A DNA stretch of 64,000 nucleotides. Source: Aurelia coerulea. Its lineage: Eukaryota > Cnidaria > Scyphozoa > Semaeostomeae > Ulmaridae. The notes under the pieces were generated by a model, which saw nothing but the letters and a program-made list of their open reading frames with translations, did no database searches and was not told the DNA's origin. Position 1 is the stretch's first letter, and each line of letters starts with the position of its first letter. This document shows, in pieces, positions 63,390-64,000 of the stretch. Both the position numbers and the translations under genes were made by a program. The stretch spans positions 8,687,501 to 8,751,500 of the forward strand of contig CM076947.1 in the NCBI GenBank assembly GCA_039566865.1, given 5' to 3'.

Positions 63390-63560
63390 TATGGTCATTA
63401 CTGTGTCGCAATTCCAATTGTTACTGGCCTGTTCCTATTGTTTCTTCCTTTTTACTGTTCCGTAGTTGTGCTGCTTGTTACTGGTTTGTTACTTGCTTGT
63501 TCCGCTTGTTACTGGTCTGTTCTGCTCGTTACTGGCTTGTTCCGCTTGTTCTGTGTTTTA
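63390..63560. repeat. Degenerate tandem repeat (TTACTGGTCTGTTCTGCTCG-type)
   Basis: About six imperfect copies of a 20-bp unit GTTACTGGCTTGTTCCGCTT. It lies in the spacer between the convergent Mutator-like and YqaJ-like genes. Confidence 0.65.
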
Positions 63561-63635
63561 GTAACGTCGGCTGTTTTCATTTCACTTTCCTCCAAGCAAT
63601 ATGTACCACATGTTCCACAGTATTTTATTATTTAG

Positions 63636-64000
63636 ACCCCGAGGAGACATTTGGCAACAAACTGCTTGAAGAAAATCAAAAGGCTCCTTTTCATGTCTTC
63701 CCAAAAAAGCTGCATCAAAGAGAATTTCCTCAACATAAGGCACAGGAGACAGTGGATCCCAAACAACGAAGAAAGAGCTTTGGCAGCCTGTACATACCAT
63801 CTGGCACTGCACCTGAGCATAGTAGGCATGAGATCTTTGCAAGGTTGTGTGGCCATCAATCTTTTCCATGTAACCCAGACCTTCCCATCCCAGATGAAAT
63901 GGTGTTGCTTTCAAGGTGAATGGACATTTAATTTCCACACATTTCTCTGGGCAGCATTTGCACCGTAGGATACGATCAGGACTTGCAGAAATGAAGGGAA
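63636..64000 (-). pseudogene. YqaJ-type nuclease, 5' end outside the window
   Basis: The minus strand enters at 64,000 in frame with ISASPDRILRCKCCPEKCVE, then IKCPFTLK, RSHAYYAQVQCQMVCTGCQS, FFVVWDP, YVEEILFDAAF and, after a one-base frame change near 63,705, WEDMKRSLLIFFKQFVAKCL. The order ASPDG-like, EIKCP, YY.QVQ.QM, FVVW is the YqaJ viral-recombinase/lambda-exonuclease fold, in which the Asp of SPD and the E and K of EIK are the metal-binding catalytic residues. All three are preserved. The C-C-x3-C cluster just before EIKCP is typical of the cnidarian subgroup. The frameshift near the end suggests a decaying copy. Confidence 0.78.

Overview
This window is animal nuclear DNA that consists almost entirely of transposable elements. 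I found no clear single-copy host gene, no tRNA or rRNA gene, no operon and no CRISPR array. The sequence is AT-rich, with short GC-rich islands that coincide with element ends. The mix of families suggests an aquatic invertebrate, most likely a cnidarian (coral, octocoral or sea anemone). That mix is a LINE whose ORF opens with a 2A-like peptide, Penelope-like elements, piggyBac, hAT, Harbinger, Tc1/mariner and Mutator-like elements, YqaJ-type nucleases and a DUF6589-like gene. The host assignment is inference from family content only.

Layout. Positions 1-11,700 hold a decayed hAT transposase, several short inverted-repeat elements and a nearly full-length non-LTR retrotransposon on the minus strand. 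Its 1,256-codon ORF is open and carries endonuclease, reverse transcriptase and a C-terminal CCHC motif, with a DVETNPGP 2A-like site near the N terminus. Positions 11,700-21,130 hold a TTAA-flanked non-autonomous element, a broken gag-like ORF, a broken piggyBac transposase, a Tc1-like fragment and two Mutator-type non-autonomous elements with perfect 9-bp target duplications.

The centrepiece is 21,247-34,015. A 12.8-kb unit is bounded by about 585-bp, nearly identical terminal inverted repeats that begin TGGCGCGCC and end GGCGCGCCA, and it is flanked by TA on both sides. Just inside each repeat one gene starts, and the two run convergently. From the left is a two-exon HECT-type E3 ubiquitin ligase (754 codons). 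From the right is a two-exon integrase-fold DDE protein (521 aa, D258/D315/E350). This reads as a DNA transposon that carries its own ubiquitin ligase. A second, diverged fragment of the same ligase family lies at about 51,850-53,462, split by a fold-back element.

Positions 34,016-47,830 hold unidentified ORFs, an SF3-helicase-like fragment, a PHD-finger exon, and several nested or palindromic elements. They also hold a spliced DUF6589-like gene facing a broken YqaJ nuclease. Positions 47,835-60,240 hold a satellite-armed inverted-repeat element fused at both edges to unrelated gene fragments (YqaJ on one side, HARBI1-like on the other). They also hold two LINE ORF1 fragments, a tandem Penelope-like array and a small chromodomain ORF. 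The window ends with a Mutator-like transposase copy and a convergent YqaJ-type nuclease that runs off the right edge.

Split genes are given as exons inferred from splice signals and frame continuity. Where frames are broken I report the breaks and do not reconstruct a protein.
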